27,477 nt of DNA from Bacteroidia bacterium (GCA_025999435.1 BNXH01000020.1:1-27477); one strand, 5' to 3'; numbered from the stretch's first letter, positions 1-7,481 are shown. The notes: generated from the sequence alone by a model not told the origin. Program-made: numbers and translations.

Positions 1-87
1 GTCTTTTAAATGTATGTAAAATATTTTTTGTCATGTACTATGGGAGTTTGTTACTTTTTAGTTAAAAGGAGGAAGGAGTTTTTCTCT

Positions 88-187
88 CGTCATTGGTAGG
101 GTTCGCCCGAAGCAATCCATTAATAATCAATACTCTGGATTGCTTCACTCCTGTTGGCTCCGCCGATTCTTCGAATTCGCAATGACG
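88..187. repeat. Imperfect inverted-repeat intergenic element (CGTCATTG...CAATGACG)
   Basis: The ends are perfect 8-bp inverted repeats, CGTCATTG at 88-95 and CAATGACG at 180-187. An inner pair, AGCAATCCA (111-119) and TGGATTGCT (136-144), is also perfect. The pattern matches the common bacterial dispersed intergenic palindromes that begin CGTCATTGCGA and contain GAAGCAATCC. It has no coding capacity and is probably a non-autonomous repeat. Confidence 0.65.
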
Positions 188-260
188 AAAAGGCCTTGTT
201 GGCTGACTACTGTTTACTGCTAAAGGTAGAAGTTTGTTACTTTTTAGTTAAATTCTGGTT

Positions 261-331
261 TGTCATGCTGACGATAGGAAGCATCTCCTGTCTCTCGGGG
301 ATCGGGATCCTTCCCTGCGGTCAGGATGACA
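261..331. repeat. Second inverted-repeat element (TGTCATGCTGA...TCAGGATGACA)
   Basis: The termini TGTCATGCTGA (261-271) and TCAGGATGACA (321-331) are inverted repeats with one mismatch. The inside contains GAAGCATCTC and a GGGATCC motif, as in another widespread class of dispersed intergenic palindromes. It is unrelated in sequence to the element at 88-187. Confidence 0.6.
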
Positions 332-510
332 AAGAGGGTAGCCGCGCGAGCAAGGGGCTAACGGCTAAAAGCTATCGGCTAATTGAGTGTAGAGTTTGTT
401 ACATTTTAGTTAAAAAGTTACCATTTAAATTCATCTGAACATGAATGCTATATCTTTGCAAATTCATATCTTTGTACCTCATAATTTAATTTATTCTATA
501 TCAAACTAAA

Positions 511-1518
511 ATGAAAATTGCTATTGTTGGTGCCAGTGGCGCCGTTGGACAGGAGTTTCTCCGGGTTCTCGATGAACGGAATTTTCCCATCGATGAACTG
601 GTGTTGTTCGGATCGGCAAGAAGTGCCGGAACTGTTTATACTTTCCGTGATAAACAGTACGAAGTCAAGGAACTCAAGCATAACGATGATTTTAAGGGTA
701 TAGACATCGCGTTTACTTCTGCCGGAGGTGGCACATCAGTTGAATTTGCATCTACGATTACCAAGCATGGTGCCATCATGATAGACAATTCCAGCGCATT
801 CCGTATGGACAAAGACGTACCGTTGGTTGTGCCGGAAGTGAATGGAGAAGATGCCAAGATACGTCCGAGGGGAATTATTGCCAATCCGAATTGCTCTACT
901 ATCCAAATGGTGGTAGCAATGGATGTAATAGAAAAAATATCGCATATCAAACGGGCGCACGTTGCCACTTATCAGGCTGCATCGGGCGCAGGAGCGGCTG
1001 CTATGGACGAGCTGATCAATCAGTTTAAGCAAATAGCATACAATAACGATGTAACTGTAGAAAAATTCGCATACCAGTTGGCATATAATCTGATTCCTCA
1101 GATAGATGTTTTCACTGACAACGGATACACAAAGGAAGAGTTGAAGATGTATCACGAAACACGTAAGATTATGCATTCCGACATAGAAGTGAGTGCAACA
1201 TGTATCCGTGTTCCTGTTCTTCGCTCACACTCCGAAGCTATATGGGTAGAAACCGAAAGACCGGTTAGCCCGCAGGAAGCAAAAGAAGCATTCGCTAAAG
1301 CCGGGGGTATCGTTCTTCAAGATAATCCGGCAGAGAAAGACTATCCGATGCCTCTTTTCGTAGCTGGACAAGACCCTGTTTACGTAGGACGTATCCGCGA
1401 AGACATTGCCAACCCGAACGGATTGACATTCTGGGTTGTTGCTGATCAGATCAAAAAAGGAGCAGCACTGAACGCTGTGCAAATAGCCGAATATTTGATC
1501 AAAGAAAAAGCTATTTAA
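511..1518 (+). CDS. asd: Aspartate-semialdehyde dehydrogenase
   Basis: This cytosolic enzyme reduces L-aspartyl-4-phosphate to L-aspartate-4-semialdehyde with NADPH. It is the branch point toward lysine/diaminopimelate, threonine and methionine. The 335-aa protein starts with the NADP-binding loop GASGAVG (residues 7-13). It carries the catalytic cysteine in NPNCST (Cys128), the [10 protein letters not shown] segment (152-161), and the substrate-binding and catalytic RVPV.R.H region (Arg233, His240). Length and motif order fit a complete enzyme. It is a single-gene unit: upstream is repeat-rich intergenic DNA with -7 boxes at 451 and 467, and downstream is an independently promoted tRNA. It is a normal chromosomal gene and marks the core-genome side of the island. 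Confidence 0.97.
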   Translation: MKIAIVGASGAVGQEFLRVLDERNFPIDELVLFGSARSAGTVYTFRDKQYEVKELKHNDDFKGIDIAFTSAGGGTSVEFASTITKHGAIMIDNSSAFRMDKDVPLVVPEVNGEDAKIRPRGIIANPNCSTIQMVVAMDVIEKISHIKRAHVATYQAASGAGAAAMDELINQFKQIAYNNDVTVEKFAYQLAYNLIPQIDVFTDNGYTKEELKMYHETRKIMHSDIEVSATCIRVPVLRSHSEAIWVETERPVSPQEAKEAFAKAGGIVLQDNPAEKDYPMPLFVAGQDPVYVGRIREDIANPNGLTFWVVADQIKKGAALNAVQIAEYLIKEKAI

Positions 1519-1529
1519 TCAAGAAACTG

Positions 1530-1560
1530 TTTGTATAATCAAAACAAACAATTATATTTG
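1530..1560 (+). promoter_or_regulatory. Bacteroidetes-type promoter of tRNA-Ser
   Basis: A -33 box TTTG (1530-1533) and a -7 box TATATTTG (1553-1560) are separated by 19 bp, a full match to the Bacteroidetes sigma-70 consensus TTTG-N19-TAnnTTTG. Transcription would start near 1567, about 30 bases before the tRNA. Confidence 0.8.
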
Positions 1561-1595
1561 CATCGCAATTGAGCAAAACCCATTTTGCAATGCAG

Positions 1596-1682
1596 GGAAG
1601 TGTGGGTGAGTGGCTGAAACCACCAGTTTGCTAAACTGACGTACGGGTAACTGTACCGGGGGTTCGAATCCCCCCGCTTCCG
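1596..1682 (+). tRNA. tRNA-Ser (anticodon GCT)
   Basis: The 7-bp acceptor stem GGAAGTG (1596-1602) pairs with CGCTTCC (1675-1681), with one G-T pair and discriminator G at 1682. The anticodon loop TTGCTAA gives anticodon GCT, reading AGC and AGU serine codons. A long variable arm of the serine class and the T-loop GGTTCGAATCC are present. CCA is not encoded. It stands between asd and an integrase gene, the classic position for a tRNA-targeting integrative element, although no second copy of the tRNA 3' end is seen in the window. Confidence 0.96.
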
Positions 1683-1707
1683 CAAAACAAGTATGAAAGA
1701 TAAGTAT

Positions 1708-1740
1708 AAATCCTGTAATTCGTTGAATTACAGGATTTTT
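1708..1740 (+). terminator. Rho-independent terminator after tRNA-Ser
   Basis: A perfect 14-bp stem (1708-1721 with 1725-1738) and 3-nt loop GTT are followed by a T-rich tail continuing to 1746. It ends the tRNA transcript. Confidence 0.85.
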
Positions 1741-1798
1741 ATTTTTATAGAAAAGTGCATCCTGTACCCTTATATTGCATTTGTTAGTCTGCTAATTC

Positions 1799-1933
1799 GG
1801 TGGACTAAAATATAAGTTTGGAACAGTCCACCTATTTACTCGTAATTCACTATTGTTCAATATTATGCACTTTCAGAAAGTCCTCTTTAGAGATAACTTT
1901 GTAGTATTAAAATTTACCGGAGAAAGGTGGACT
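1799..1933. repeat. Three GGTGGACT motifs before the truncated integrase
   Basis: GGTGGACT occurs at 1799-1806 and 1926-1933, with the inverted copy AGTCCACC at 1825-1832. The first two form an inverted pair with an 18-bp spacer. The last ends one base before the integrase start codon. They could be integrase arm-type sites or a regulator-binding site for the old element. This is inferred from position only. Confidence 0.5.
1871..1901 (+). promoter_or_regulatory. Probable promoter of the truncated integrase
   Basis: The -7 box TAACTTTG (1894-1901) matches TAnnTTTG exactly. TTTC (1871-1874) lies 19 bp upstream as a one-mismatch -33 box. The predicted start leaves a leader of about 27 bases before ATG at 1935. 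Confidence 0.55.
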
Positions 1934-1934
1934 T

Positions 1935-2942
1935 ATGAAAAGAAAAACTTTTACAATCCTCTACTTTATTAAGAGGTCAAAACTGCTTAGAAATGGGGAA
2001 GCACCCATTTATATGCGAATTACAGTGGATGGTGTGAGGGCTGAAATGGGCATTCAACGCAGTATCACTATTAATGATTGGTTAGAGAAGAAAGGTTGTG
2101 CCAGAGCAACTACAGCCAAAAACAAAGAGCTTAATCATTATTTGGAACATATCCGCTCTCGATTATATGAGATTCAAAAAGACCTTGAGGATGAAGGTAA
2201 AACGGTATCTGCCATTGCCCTAAAGAACAGGTATATTGGTGCTGATGAAATGAAGGTTACATTTGTGAAATTATACACAGAGCATAACAACAAACTGGAA
2301 GACCTTATAGGAAAAGAGTTTGCTCCTGCTACCCTTGTTCGGCATCAAACATCAATGAATCACTTCGTGGAGTTCTTACAATATAAGTATAAACAAAATG
2401 ATGTCCTTTTGAAAGATATTACCCCAAACATGATAAAGGAGTATGAGCATTATCTTAGGACTGTCCGTGATTGTGCGAATAATACTACTGTAAAATATAT
2501 TCGCAATGTTAGTAAGATTCTTAATATTGCAGTTCAGAAAGAAATATTGAAGAGCAACCCTATTGAGAAATTGAATTTCAGGATGAATGAGGTAAGCAAA
2601 GAGTTTCTTTCTGAAACTGAATTAGAAACCCTGCTAATGAAAGATTTTCCGACAGACCGCCTAACCCATATAAGAGATATATTTGCTTTTTGCTGCTTCA
2701 CTGGGCTTTCGTACATTGATGTGAAGAATTTGAGAAAAGAGGATTTTTCCCAAGTTGGCAATGATATTGTAATTCGCAAGCAACGGCAAAAAACAGGTGT
2801 TTGGTATAATGTCCCTTTGCTTCCTGTTACGAAGAAAATTCTTGATAAATACAAGGATATACCTTTACCAAACAATCAACTACTCCCGATGCTTACCAAC
2901 CAGAAGACTAATGCTTATTTGAAGGAAACAGCAGACATTTAG
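1935..2942 (+). pseudogene. Tyrosine recombinase (integrase), 5' part, interrupted by insertion
   Basis: This is the first 327 codons of an IntDOT-like site-specific tyrosine recombinase. It has an N-terminal Arm-binding-like domain (about 1-95), a SAM-like core-binding domain (about 105-205), and the start of the catalytic domain with FTGLSYIDV near residue 252. Serine occupies the usual box I Arg position, as in IntDOT. The HxxR box, LGH motif and catalytic tyrosine are missing. Normal coding ends inside a 13-bp repeat (2916-2928). The last codons (ETADI, then TAG) come from the inserted element. The continuation of the reading frame is at 27009-27131. The protein should be inactive as a recombinase. 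It lies 252 bases from tRNA-Ser and probably belonged to an older tRNA-associated element. Confidence 0.85.
2916..2928 (+). repeat. Left attachment core (attL), 13-bp direct repeat
   Basis: TATTTGAAGGAAA begins exactly on codon 328 of the interrupted integrase. The right copy begins on the equivalent codon, so the repeat preserves the reading frame of the target gene. Confidence 0.8.
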
Positions 2943-3098
2943 GAGAGAGGAAGCAAAAGAGAGTAACGAGAATTAAATCAGCAGATTAAGTAAAATAGTT
3001 CTTTTGACAAAAAGAGAATAAATGCACGAAAAAGCAAAGATGACGGCGAGTTCAGTTTCCAAATCATTACCTGAGTAACTTTACGGCATCAGAGTCTA

Positions 3099-3131
3099 TT
3101 CGTCACTTATTCAGTGGTTTGCGTAATTTTG
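3099..3131 (+). promoter_or_regulatory. Probable promoter of the element integrase
   Basis: The -7 box TAATTTTG (3124-3131) matches TAnnTTTG. TTCG (3099-3102), 21 bp upstream, is a one-mismatch -33 box. ATG at 3187 would have a leader of about 48 bases. The rest of 2943-3098 shows no gene. Confidence 0.5.
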
Positions 3132-3186
3132 CATAGCACCGGATAACTCTAAGTAAACTAAATTTGTAACAAAAAAAATTAGAGTT

Positions 3187-4548
3187 ATGGCAAGAAGTAC
3201 ATTTAAGGTTTTGTTCTACCTGAAAAAGAACAATCTGAAAGAGGGCAAAGCCCCGATTATGGGCAGGATCACAGTCAACAGTACCATCTCCCAGTTTAGC
3301 TGTAAGCTAAACATAAAGCCCGACCTTTGGGACACCAAAGCAAACCGAGCATCGGGTAAAAGCCTCGAAGCACAGAAAATCAATCAGAAGTTAGATAATA
3401 TTAAAACCCAGATCGGTAAGCAGTACCAAAGTATTTGCGACAAAGATAATTTTGTTTCTGCCGAAAAAGTCAAAAACGCTTATCTGGGCTTCGGGGATGA
3501 GTTCCGCACTTTCTTCTCTATTGCAGATGAGTTTTACGAAAGTTATGCCAAACGTGTGGGTAAAGACCGTACCGAAGGCTCTTACGAGCAACTGATTATT
3601 AATCGCAGACGAGTCGAAATGTTTCTACGGGACAGATACAATCTTTCCGATATTCCGATCAAGGAAATAGAACCTCCGTTTATTGAAGATTATTATGCTT
3701 ATCTATTGGAAGAACGCAAGCTGGCAGGAAGCACTTTGCTTACAGCTGTTACCAAGCTCAAGCAAATTATGTTGATTGCGCAGCGCAAAGGATATATCCA
3801 TATCAATCCTTTTGCTAGTTTTCGATTCAAGGCCAAAACACGTGACAGAGGCTATCTGACCGAAGATGAACTCAAAAGATTTATGTCTGTGGAGCTTCGC
3901 CGATATAAGCAACGACAAGTTCGGGATATTTTTGTTTTCCAAGCCTTTACCGGATTGGCTTACTCCGATGTCAAGAAACTAACCTTCGATGATATTCAAA
4001 CTTCTTTCGATGGCGAATTGTGGCTTATAGCTAAACGCAAGAAGACCAATGCGACATTTTATGTAAAGCTACTTCCGGTAGCTAAACAACTGATTGAGCA
4101 ATACCGATTAGTAGCCAAAAATAATTATGTATTTCCTGTTCCCACTTTTGGCGATAGTATGAATCGCTGTCTGCAACGTATCGCTAAATTATGCGGTATT
4201 ACCAAGCGAGTTACCACGCATTCAGCCAGGCACTCGTTTGCCACAACAGTCTGTTTATCAAAGGGTGTACCAATAGAAACTGTTTCGCAAATGCTCGGAC
4301 ACTCTTGCATTACCACGACCCAAATATACGCCAAAATTACCAATGATAAAATCAGTAAGGACATGGCAGTGCTAACAGATAAGATTGGCGATACCTATCA
4401 ACTCGATACCGACAGAGATGAATCAGACTATCGAAATATTAAACGTATCGGCAAAAAACAGAAAGCTATGTTTATCAGAAAGAAAAGGGAGAACAATCCG
4501 GTTAACCCATCGACTTACATGATACGAAAATGGGATAAAGTGGAATAA
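3187..4548 (+). CDS. Tyrosine recombinase (integrase) of the 24-kb element
   Basis: This 453-aa site-specific recombinase should insert and excise the element at the 13-bp core. It has an N-terminal arm-binding domain (about 1-95), a SAM-like core-binding domain (about 107-205), and a catalytic domain from about 222. FTGLAYSD (254-261) has Ala258 where classical enzymes have the box I Arg, a substitution class known from IntDOT. HSARHSFATT supplies His345 and Arg348, LGH gives His372, and TQIYAKI gives the nucleophile Tyr381. The tail of about 60 basic residues after the tyrosine is longer than usual. It is the first gene inside the left end, transcribed inward, and is followed by a strong hairpin that separates it from the convergent xis-like operon. 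It is complete and probably active. Confidence 0.93.
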   Translation: MARSTFKVLFYLKKNNLKEGKAPIMGRITVNSTISQFSCKLNIKPDLWDTKANRASGKSLEAQKINQKLDNIKTQIGKQYQSICDKDNFVSAEKVKNAYLGFGDEFRTFFSIADEFYESYAKRVGKDRTEGSYEQLIINRRRVEMFLRDRYNLSDIPIKEIEPPFIEDYYAYLLEERKLAGSTLLTAVTKLKQIMLIAQRKGYIHINPFASFRFKAKTRDRGYLTEDELKRFMSVELRRYKQRQVRDIFVFQAFTGLAYSDVKKLTFDDIQTSFDGELWLIAKRKKTNATFYVKLLPVAKQLIEQYRLVAKNNYVFPVPTFGDSMNRCLQRIAKLCGITKRVTTHSARHSFATTVCLSKGVPIETVSQMLGHSCITTTQIYAKITNDKISKDMAVLTDKIGDTYQLDTDRDESDYRNIKRIGKKQKAMFIRKKRENNPVNPSTYMIRKWDKVE

Positions 4549-4561
4549 AATGAAAATAATG

Positions 4562-4749
4562 ATCGTCAAGTCAGCCCTTTTGTTGCAGGGGAAGGAACTT
4601 CTTACAGAGCAAACTCATCAAGTCCGAAGCCTTTCAGGTCGGAGACAAAAATCTCCACCTTACAGGTTGTATTTTTGCTCCGAGACTTACCTGTTTCCCC
4701 TGCCGAAGTAAAAATTATTCCTTGCAACGAAAACGACCGACCTGACGAT
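4562..4749. repeat. 188-bp nested imperfect inverted repeat
   Basis: The outer arms (about 4562-4596 and 4711-4749) are inverted copies of each other with scattered mismatches: ATCGTCA at 4562 pairs with TGACGAT at 4743-4749, and GTTGCA pairs with TGCAAC. Inside are GCAGGGGAA (4585-4593) with TTCCCCTGC (4695-4703), and a central GGAGA/TCTCC hairpin (4641-4656). The whole region could fold into one long structured RNA or be a small MITE-like element. A 48-codon minus-strand frame without ATG runs through it and is not called. Together with the terminator at 4768-4807, this accounts for the 352-base gap between genes. Confidence 0.6.
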
Positions 4750-4767
4750 GACGCATATCATTAAACT

Positions 4768-4807
4768 AAAACAAGCATCCCTGATTGATATCAGAAATGC
4801 TTGTTTT
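4768..4807. terminator. Bidirectional terminator between integrase and xis-like operon
   Basis: The outer 11-bp stem AAAACAAGCAT (4768-4778) pairs with ATGCTTGTTTT (4797-4807). The inner stem CTGAT (4781-4785) pairs with ATCAG (4790-4794) around loop TGAT. The A-run on one side and T-run on the other allow it to stop transcription from both converging units. Confidence 0.8.
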
Positions 4808-4900
4808 CATTTTATGCGTAGAGCAACTCAACTCCCTCTCTTCGGAATCTGCATAGATAACATATTTCAGAAATATAATTGAGATATATCTTCCTTTTCT

Positions 4901-5200
4901 CTAAAAGGGTAATTCGGGAGAGCGATAGTTTTGATGCAACACTTCTATCAGCTCTTCCTCCGGGTAAAGTATCTTGCCCCCGATAGTCGTATAACAAATC
5001 ATCCGCTTATCTCGCAGAGTTTGAAGCGTTCGGGGCGAGATATGGAGATATTCCATCACTTCGTCCCCACTCAGGTAACGCTTATCTGCCAATGTCGGAC
5101 AATGCTTTTCCCTTACATCGGCAACATCATCAAAAGCTGACTCAACCTGTCCCAAAAGTTCCTTGAACTCTTCGGACTCATAATTGATAAACTTATCCAT
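4901..5200 (-). CDS. Excisionase-like helix-turn-helix protein
   Basis: This 99-aa protein has a MerR/excisionase-type winged HTH (about residues 41-88), with YLSGDEVMEYLHISPRTLQTLRD as the recognition unit and a wing around GGKILYPEEEL. Proteins of this type next to Bacteroides integrases act as recombination directionality factors or regulators of excision genes. It is the last gene of a three-gene minus-strand unit and starts 2 bases after the stop of the preceding gene, so translation is probably coupled. It is intact, unlike its two upstream neighbours, and ends just before the bidirectional terminator. Confidence 0.85.
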   Translation of the reverse strand: MDKFINYESEEFKELLGQVESAFDDVADVREKHCPTLADKRYLSGDEVMEYLHISPRTLQTLRDKRMICYTTIGGKILYPEEELIEVLHQNYRSPELPF

Positions 5201-5202
5201 AC

Positions 5203-5490
5203 CTATTTATTTTTAGGTTTTAGCCCAGCCTGAAGCAGCTCATCAATATCCGACTCCTTAAAATACACTTTGCCTCCCAACATCGAAAAGGGAATCCTTC
5301 CGTTATTTCGCCAAGTCTGTAAAGTGCGTTTTGATATGCCTAACGCACGGCAGACATCTGCCGAGTCCATTCAGTCGTCACGGGGATTAGAACAATACAA
5401 TTCTTTCAAAGCAGCCACTTCAAATGTTAGTTTACCGATCTGCCTTTTCAGCAGTTCCCATGCGTGCAGGTCTATACATACAATCTCCAT
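5203..5490 (-). pseudogene. Second HTH/excisionase-like gene interrupted by TGA
   Basis: A 96-codon frame runs from ATG at 5490 to TAG at 5203, broken by one in-frame TGA (5373-5371, codon 40). The C-terminal part is a clear excisionase-type HTH (SADVCRALGISKRTLQTWRN, wing GGKVYFKESD). The N-terminal part is a short helical segment. In related Bacteroides proteins a Trp commonly sits just before this HTH (DDWLDS-like), so TGG to TGA is the simplest explanation. ATG immediately follows the stop, so a 55-aa HTH-only product by reinitiation is possible. The next gene starts 2 bases downstream. Confidence 0.75.
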
Positions 5491-5494
5491 AATT

Positions 5495-5926
5495 TTAGTC
5501 TTTTGAATTGTTTTCGTTATTAAATGTGCTTGCCAGTGAACGCTTCAATCCTTCGTTGGCTGCACGGGTTATCAGATCTTTGTTTTGTAACAAATGATCG
5601 GCAAGGATATTTGACAACAGAATAGTCGGTGTTATTTCCGATGCGATGTGTTGCAGTGAGGCAACAAGCGTTTGCAGCTTTTCTTTCATCCGAACATCAA
5701 TATACACCGGGGTATAATCCTTGACTTTCTGTATACCTAAGAACCGCCGGGCATACTCTTCCTCGTCTTTTTTCTTGGAGAGCTTAGCTTTGGCAGAAGA
5801 GGAAGCTCATGTGCTGTCATTTCCGATAAACTGGGATATGTCTTTGTCCTGTCCCTTATCCTGATCTTGGCTTTCATTTTCTAATTGATTACGCTTTGCT
5901 CCGTCGAACGTTGTTTCATCTTTCAT
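5495..5926 (-). pseudogene. DUF3408-like mobile-element protein interrupted by TGA
   Basis: A 144-codon frame from ATG at 5926 ends at 5495 and contains one in-frame TGA (5809-5807, codon 40). Before it is a hydrophilic, Asp/Gln-rich tail. After it are a Lys-rich segment and a ribbon-helix-helix-like region (YTPVYIDVRMKEKLQTLVAS and onward) of the kind found in DUF3408 proteins of Bacteroides conjugative and mobilizable elements. If the TGA is real, only 39 aa are made from the first ATG. An internal ATG at 5707 could give a 70-aa product. It is the first gene of the unit leading to the two HTH genes, 4 bases before the next start. The family call is tentative. Confidence 0.65.
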
Positions 5927-6173
5927 ATGATTATTTCTTAATGTTTATAAATACGGTTTATTAATTTTTCAGAGGAATGTGCTTACCCACTCAAACATCC
6001 CTGACACGGTTGGCTCTATTATATTTACCCATAACTATACGCTCCCGGAGAATAACCATATATACGACATTGCATATCGGGGCTTCCGAAATCGGGTGCA
6101 AGATAGTCCCTCCCCAATGCCTGCGCTGTTTAGCTAACAGCCTTACCTAACAGGTGAGAGTTGTATGGGGCTA

Positions 6174-6186
6174 ATTGTCAGACAAT
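6174..6186. promoter_or_regulatory. 13-bp palindrome ATTGTC-A-GACAAT
   Basis: A perfect 6-bp inverted repeat around a single A. It lies upstream of the xis-like operon and 30 bases from a larger palindrome. It is a possible regulator-binding site; no partner is known. Confidence 0.4.
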
Positions 6187-6215
6187 AACGATTAACATGC
6201 TTATGTGAGAAGGAG

Positions 6216-6240
6216 CAGTTTGATAATTATTATCAAACTG
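6216..6240. promoter_or_regulatory. 25-bp perfect palindrome, operator candidate
   Basis: CAGTTTGATAAT (6216-6227) and ATTATCAAACTG (6229-6240) flank one T. There is no T-run after it on either strand, which argues against a terminator. It sits downstream of the 315-aa gene and upstream of the xis-like operon, so an operator for a dimeric regulator is the better guess. Confidence 0.5.
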
Positions 6241-6336
6241 TACGAAAATATCAATTAGCTGATATTCAGTCAATCAATATATTTTGGTAAGTAATGGAAA
6301 TATATAGGGGTAAATATGGCTAATAAGATTTTTTAA

Positions 6337-7284
6337 CTATTCTGCCAAATCTCCCTGTATTTGTTCAATCAAAGTGTCTATGTTTTCTAGTCCGTGTATA
6401 AGCTCTTTTTTATTTCGGTTGCGGCAATTATTGAGCTGTGTCATATTGATGTAGTGCGTGTTATCTCCGTATCTTTCCTTGTTACCTTCTGTGCGAAAAG
6501 ATATAAAGTCTTTATTGCCATCGGTAACCGACATCCATGTATCTTTGATATAGCCGGAGTCCATCAGTTGATCGAAAAGGTAAACCAATGACTTTTGGTT
6601 CGTCACTTGTAGCGGTTCGGTTAGCTTTCCCGATAAAAGTTTCTTTAGTTCGGAAACTTTTACTTTTCGTCGAAACAATTTGATTGCTTCTATACAGTCG
6701 GCTAATAATTTATATTGTTCGTTGGTCAATTTAGGGATATAGGAGCGTTTGGCAACTTTGTTCTTAGATTCCTTGACGATTGTACTTTCCTTTGCCGGCT
6801 GTTCTTTCTGAACAATGTCTTGTTCGGGAGTCGGCTTGGGAGTTGGAAATAGTTTCTCATACTTTATACATAGCTTTTCAAGGCTGACCAGATCTACCAA
6901 TTCTCTGAAATAGGGCAAATCTATCTTTGTCAGTTTCTCGGCATAATCGGCAGGTGTTATCTTATTTGTCGGCTTTACGAATATCCTATATGTATGATAA
7001 ATATCTTTGGGAATATCATCATAAAAATCGCTATACCAAAGATAGTCCTCACGACCATCCCGGAGATATTTGGGAATGCTCATAAAGAGAGGATTGTTGC
7101 GGATAATATCAATTGCTTTGCTATGATAATGCTTAATATCAGTTTCGGTAACCTTTGTTTCAGAAATCATACTCAACATTGTTTCGTAGTTCACTTCTAC
7201 AAAACTATCCAGACATTGTTGTACCTCCCGAAAGGCTTCGGGGATATTGCCGTCATAATCCAACTTTTCAACAAACTCTACCAT
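6337..7284 (-). CDS. Mobile-element protein of unknown function (315 aa)
   Basis: I do not recognise this protein with confidence. It is a soluble 315-aa protein without membrane segments. The N-terminal half (about 1-150) is acidic and helical. A Lys/Pro/Glu-rich linker (about 152-185) leads to a C-terminal half with a possible winged-helix arrangement (LFRRKVKVSELKKLLSG and onward) and a basic, Asn-rich end (TQLNNCRNRNKKELI). The C-terminal layout (two-helix segment, then YxNxxxLNNCRNRNK) weakly recalls the C-terminus of RteC-type regulators of Bacteroides elements. A regulatory or replication accessory role is possible. It is transcribed away from the mob genes, with a structured divergent region between them. 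Confidence 0.6.
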   Translation of the reverse strand: MVEFVEKLDYDGNIPEAFREVQQCLDSFVEVNYETMLSMISETKVTETDIKHYHSKAIDIIRNNPLFMSIPKYLRDGREDYLWYSDFYDDIPKDIYHTYRIFVKPTNKITPADYAEKLTKIDLPYFRELVDLVSLEKLCIKYEKLFPTPKPTPEQDIVQKEQPAKESTIVKESKNKVAKRSYIPKLTNEQYKLLADCIEAIKLFRRKVKVSELKKLLSGKLTEPLQVTNQKSLVYLFDQLMDSGYIKDTWMSVTDGNKDFISFRTEGNKERYGDNTHYINMTQLNNCRNRNKKELIHGLENIDTLIEQIQGDLAE

Positions 7285-7411
7285 AGTGGACTACTTTTCA
7301 ATTATTATCTACCACTAAGATAGATATTTCCAAAGTAATATTACCCATATTACCAACAGAAGTAGACAAAGTGACTATGAATTAGTTGTATAGGTCGCAA
7401 ATAAATGCAAG

Positions 7412-7455
7412 CTTATGCAATGATGTCTGCATAAGTATAGTTAGTACATAACTAT
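7412..7455. repeat. Two adjacent perfect inverted repeats
   Basis: CTTATGCA (7412-7419) pairs with TGCATAAG (7428-7435) across 8 bp. ATAGTTA (7437-7443) pairs with TAACTAT (7449-7455) across 5 bp. The two units are 1 base apart. They lie in the divergent region upstream of the 315-aa gene and are plausible operators. Confidence 0.5.
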
Positions 7456-7481
7456 CATAATTACAGTATATATTTGTATTT

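Larger units (their letters stand above)
46..415 (+). repeat. Three direct copies of a GTTTGTTACwTTTTAGTTAA repeat
   Basis: Near-identical copies of about 21 bp lie at 46-66, 232-252 and 394-414. The third has A instead of T after GTTAC. They are spaced 186 and 162 bp apart and separate the two inverted-repeat elements, so they look like linker or insertion-footprint repeats between degraded small elements. No function is assigned. Confidence 0.7.
1..510. other. Intergenic region with degraded repeat elements
   Basis: No credible gene is seen here. The open frame at 154-438 is low-complexity translation of repeat DNA. The stretch holds three copies of a 20-bp A+T-rich repeat and two imperfect inverted-repeat elements, described separately. 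Two copies of a Bacteroidetes -7 box (TATCTTTG) lie at 451-458 and 467-474, 37 to 60 bases before asd. No good -33 TTTG sits 19-21 bases upstream of either, so only the -7 part of the asd promoter is supported. Confidence 0.7.
5927..6336. other. 410-base gap with palindromes, no gene called
   Basis: The region holds two perfect palindromes (6174-6186 and 6216-6240, listed separately) and a 35-codon minus-strand open stretch (6129-6025) that lacks a start codon but reads like a conserved peptide (LGRDYLAPDFGSPDMQ). The stretch may be a remnant or the translation of a conserved regulatory element. No promoter with both boxes was found for the downstream operon. Confidence 0.5.

Noticed and set aside
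154..438. 94-codon open frame on the plus strand
   Set aside because: It runs through two repeat elements, shows no protein family features, and is a by-product of repeat DNA.
1528..1550. Hairpin TGTTTG/CAAACA as an asd terminator
   Set aside because: The stem is only 6 bp with an 11-base loop and no T-run, and its bases are better explained as the tRNA promoter -33 box.
4595..4740. Minus-strand 48-codon frame with SAGETGKSRSKNTTCKVE
   Set aside because: It looks somewhat protein-like but has no ATG, and the whole stretch is explained as a long inverted repeat.
5203..5926. UGA reassigned as tryptophan
   Set aside because: TGA terminates hsdM, the 517-aa gene and the PP2C gene at overlapping or operon-consistent positions, so TGA is a normal stop here.
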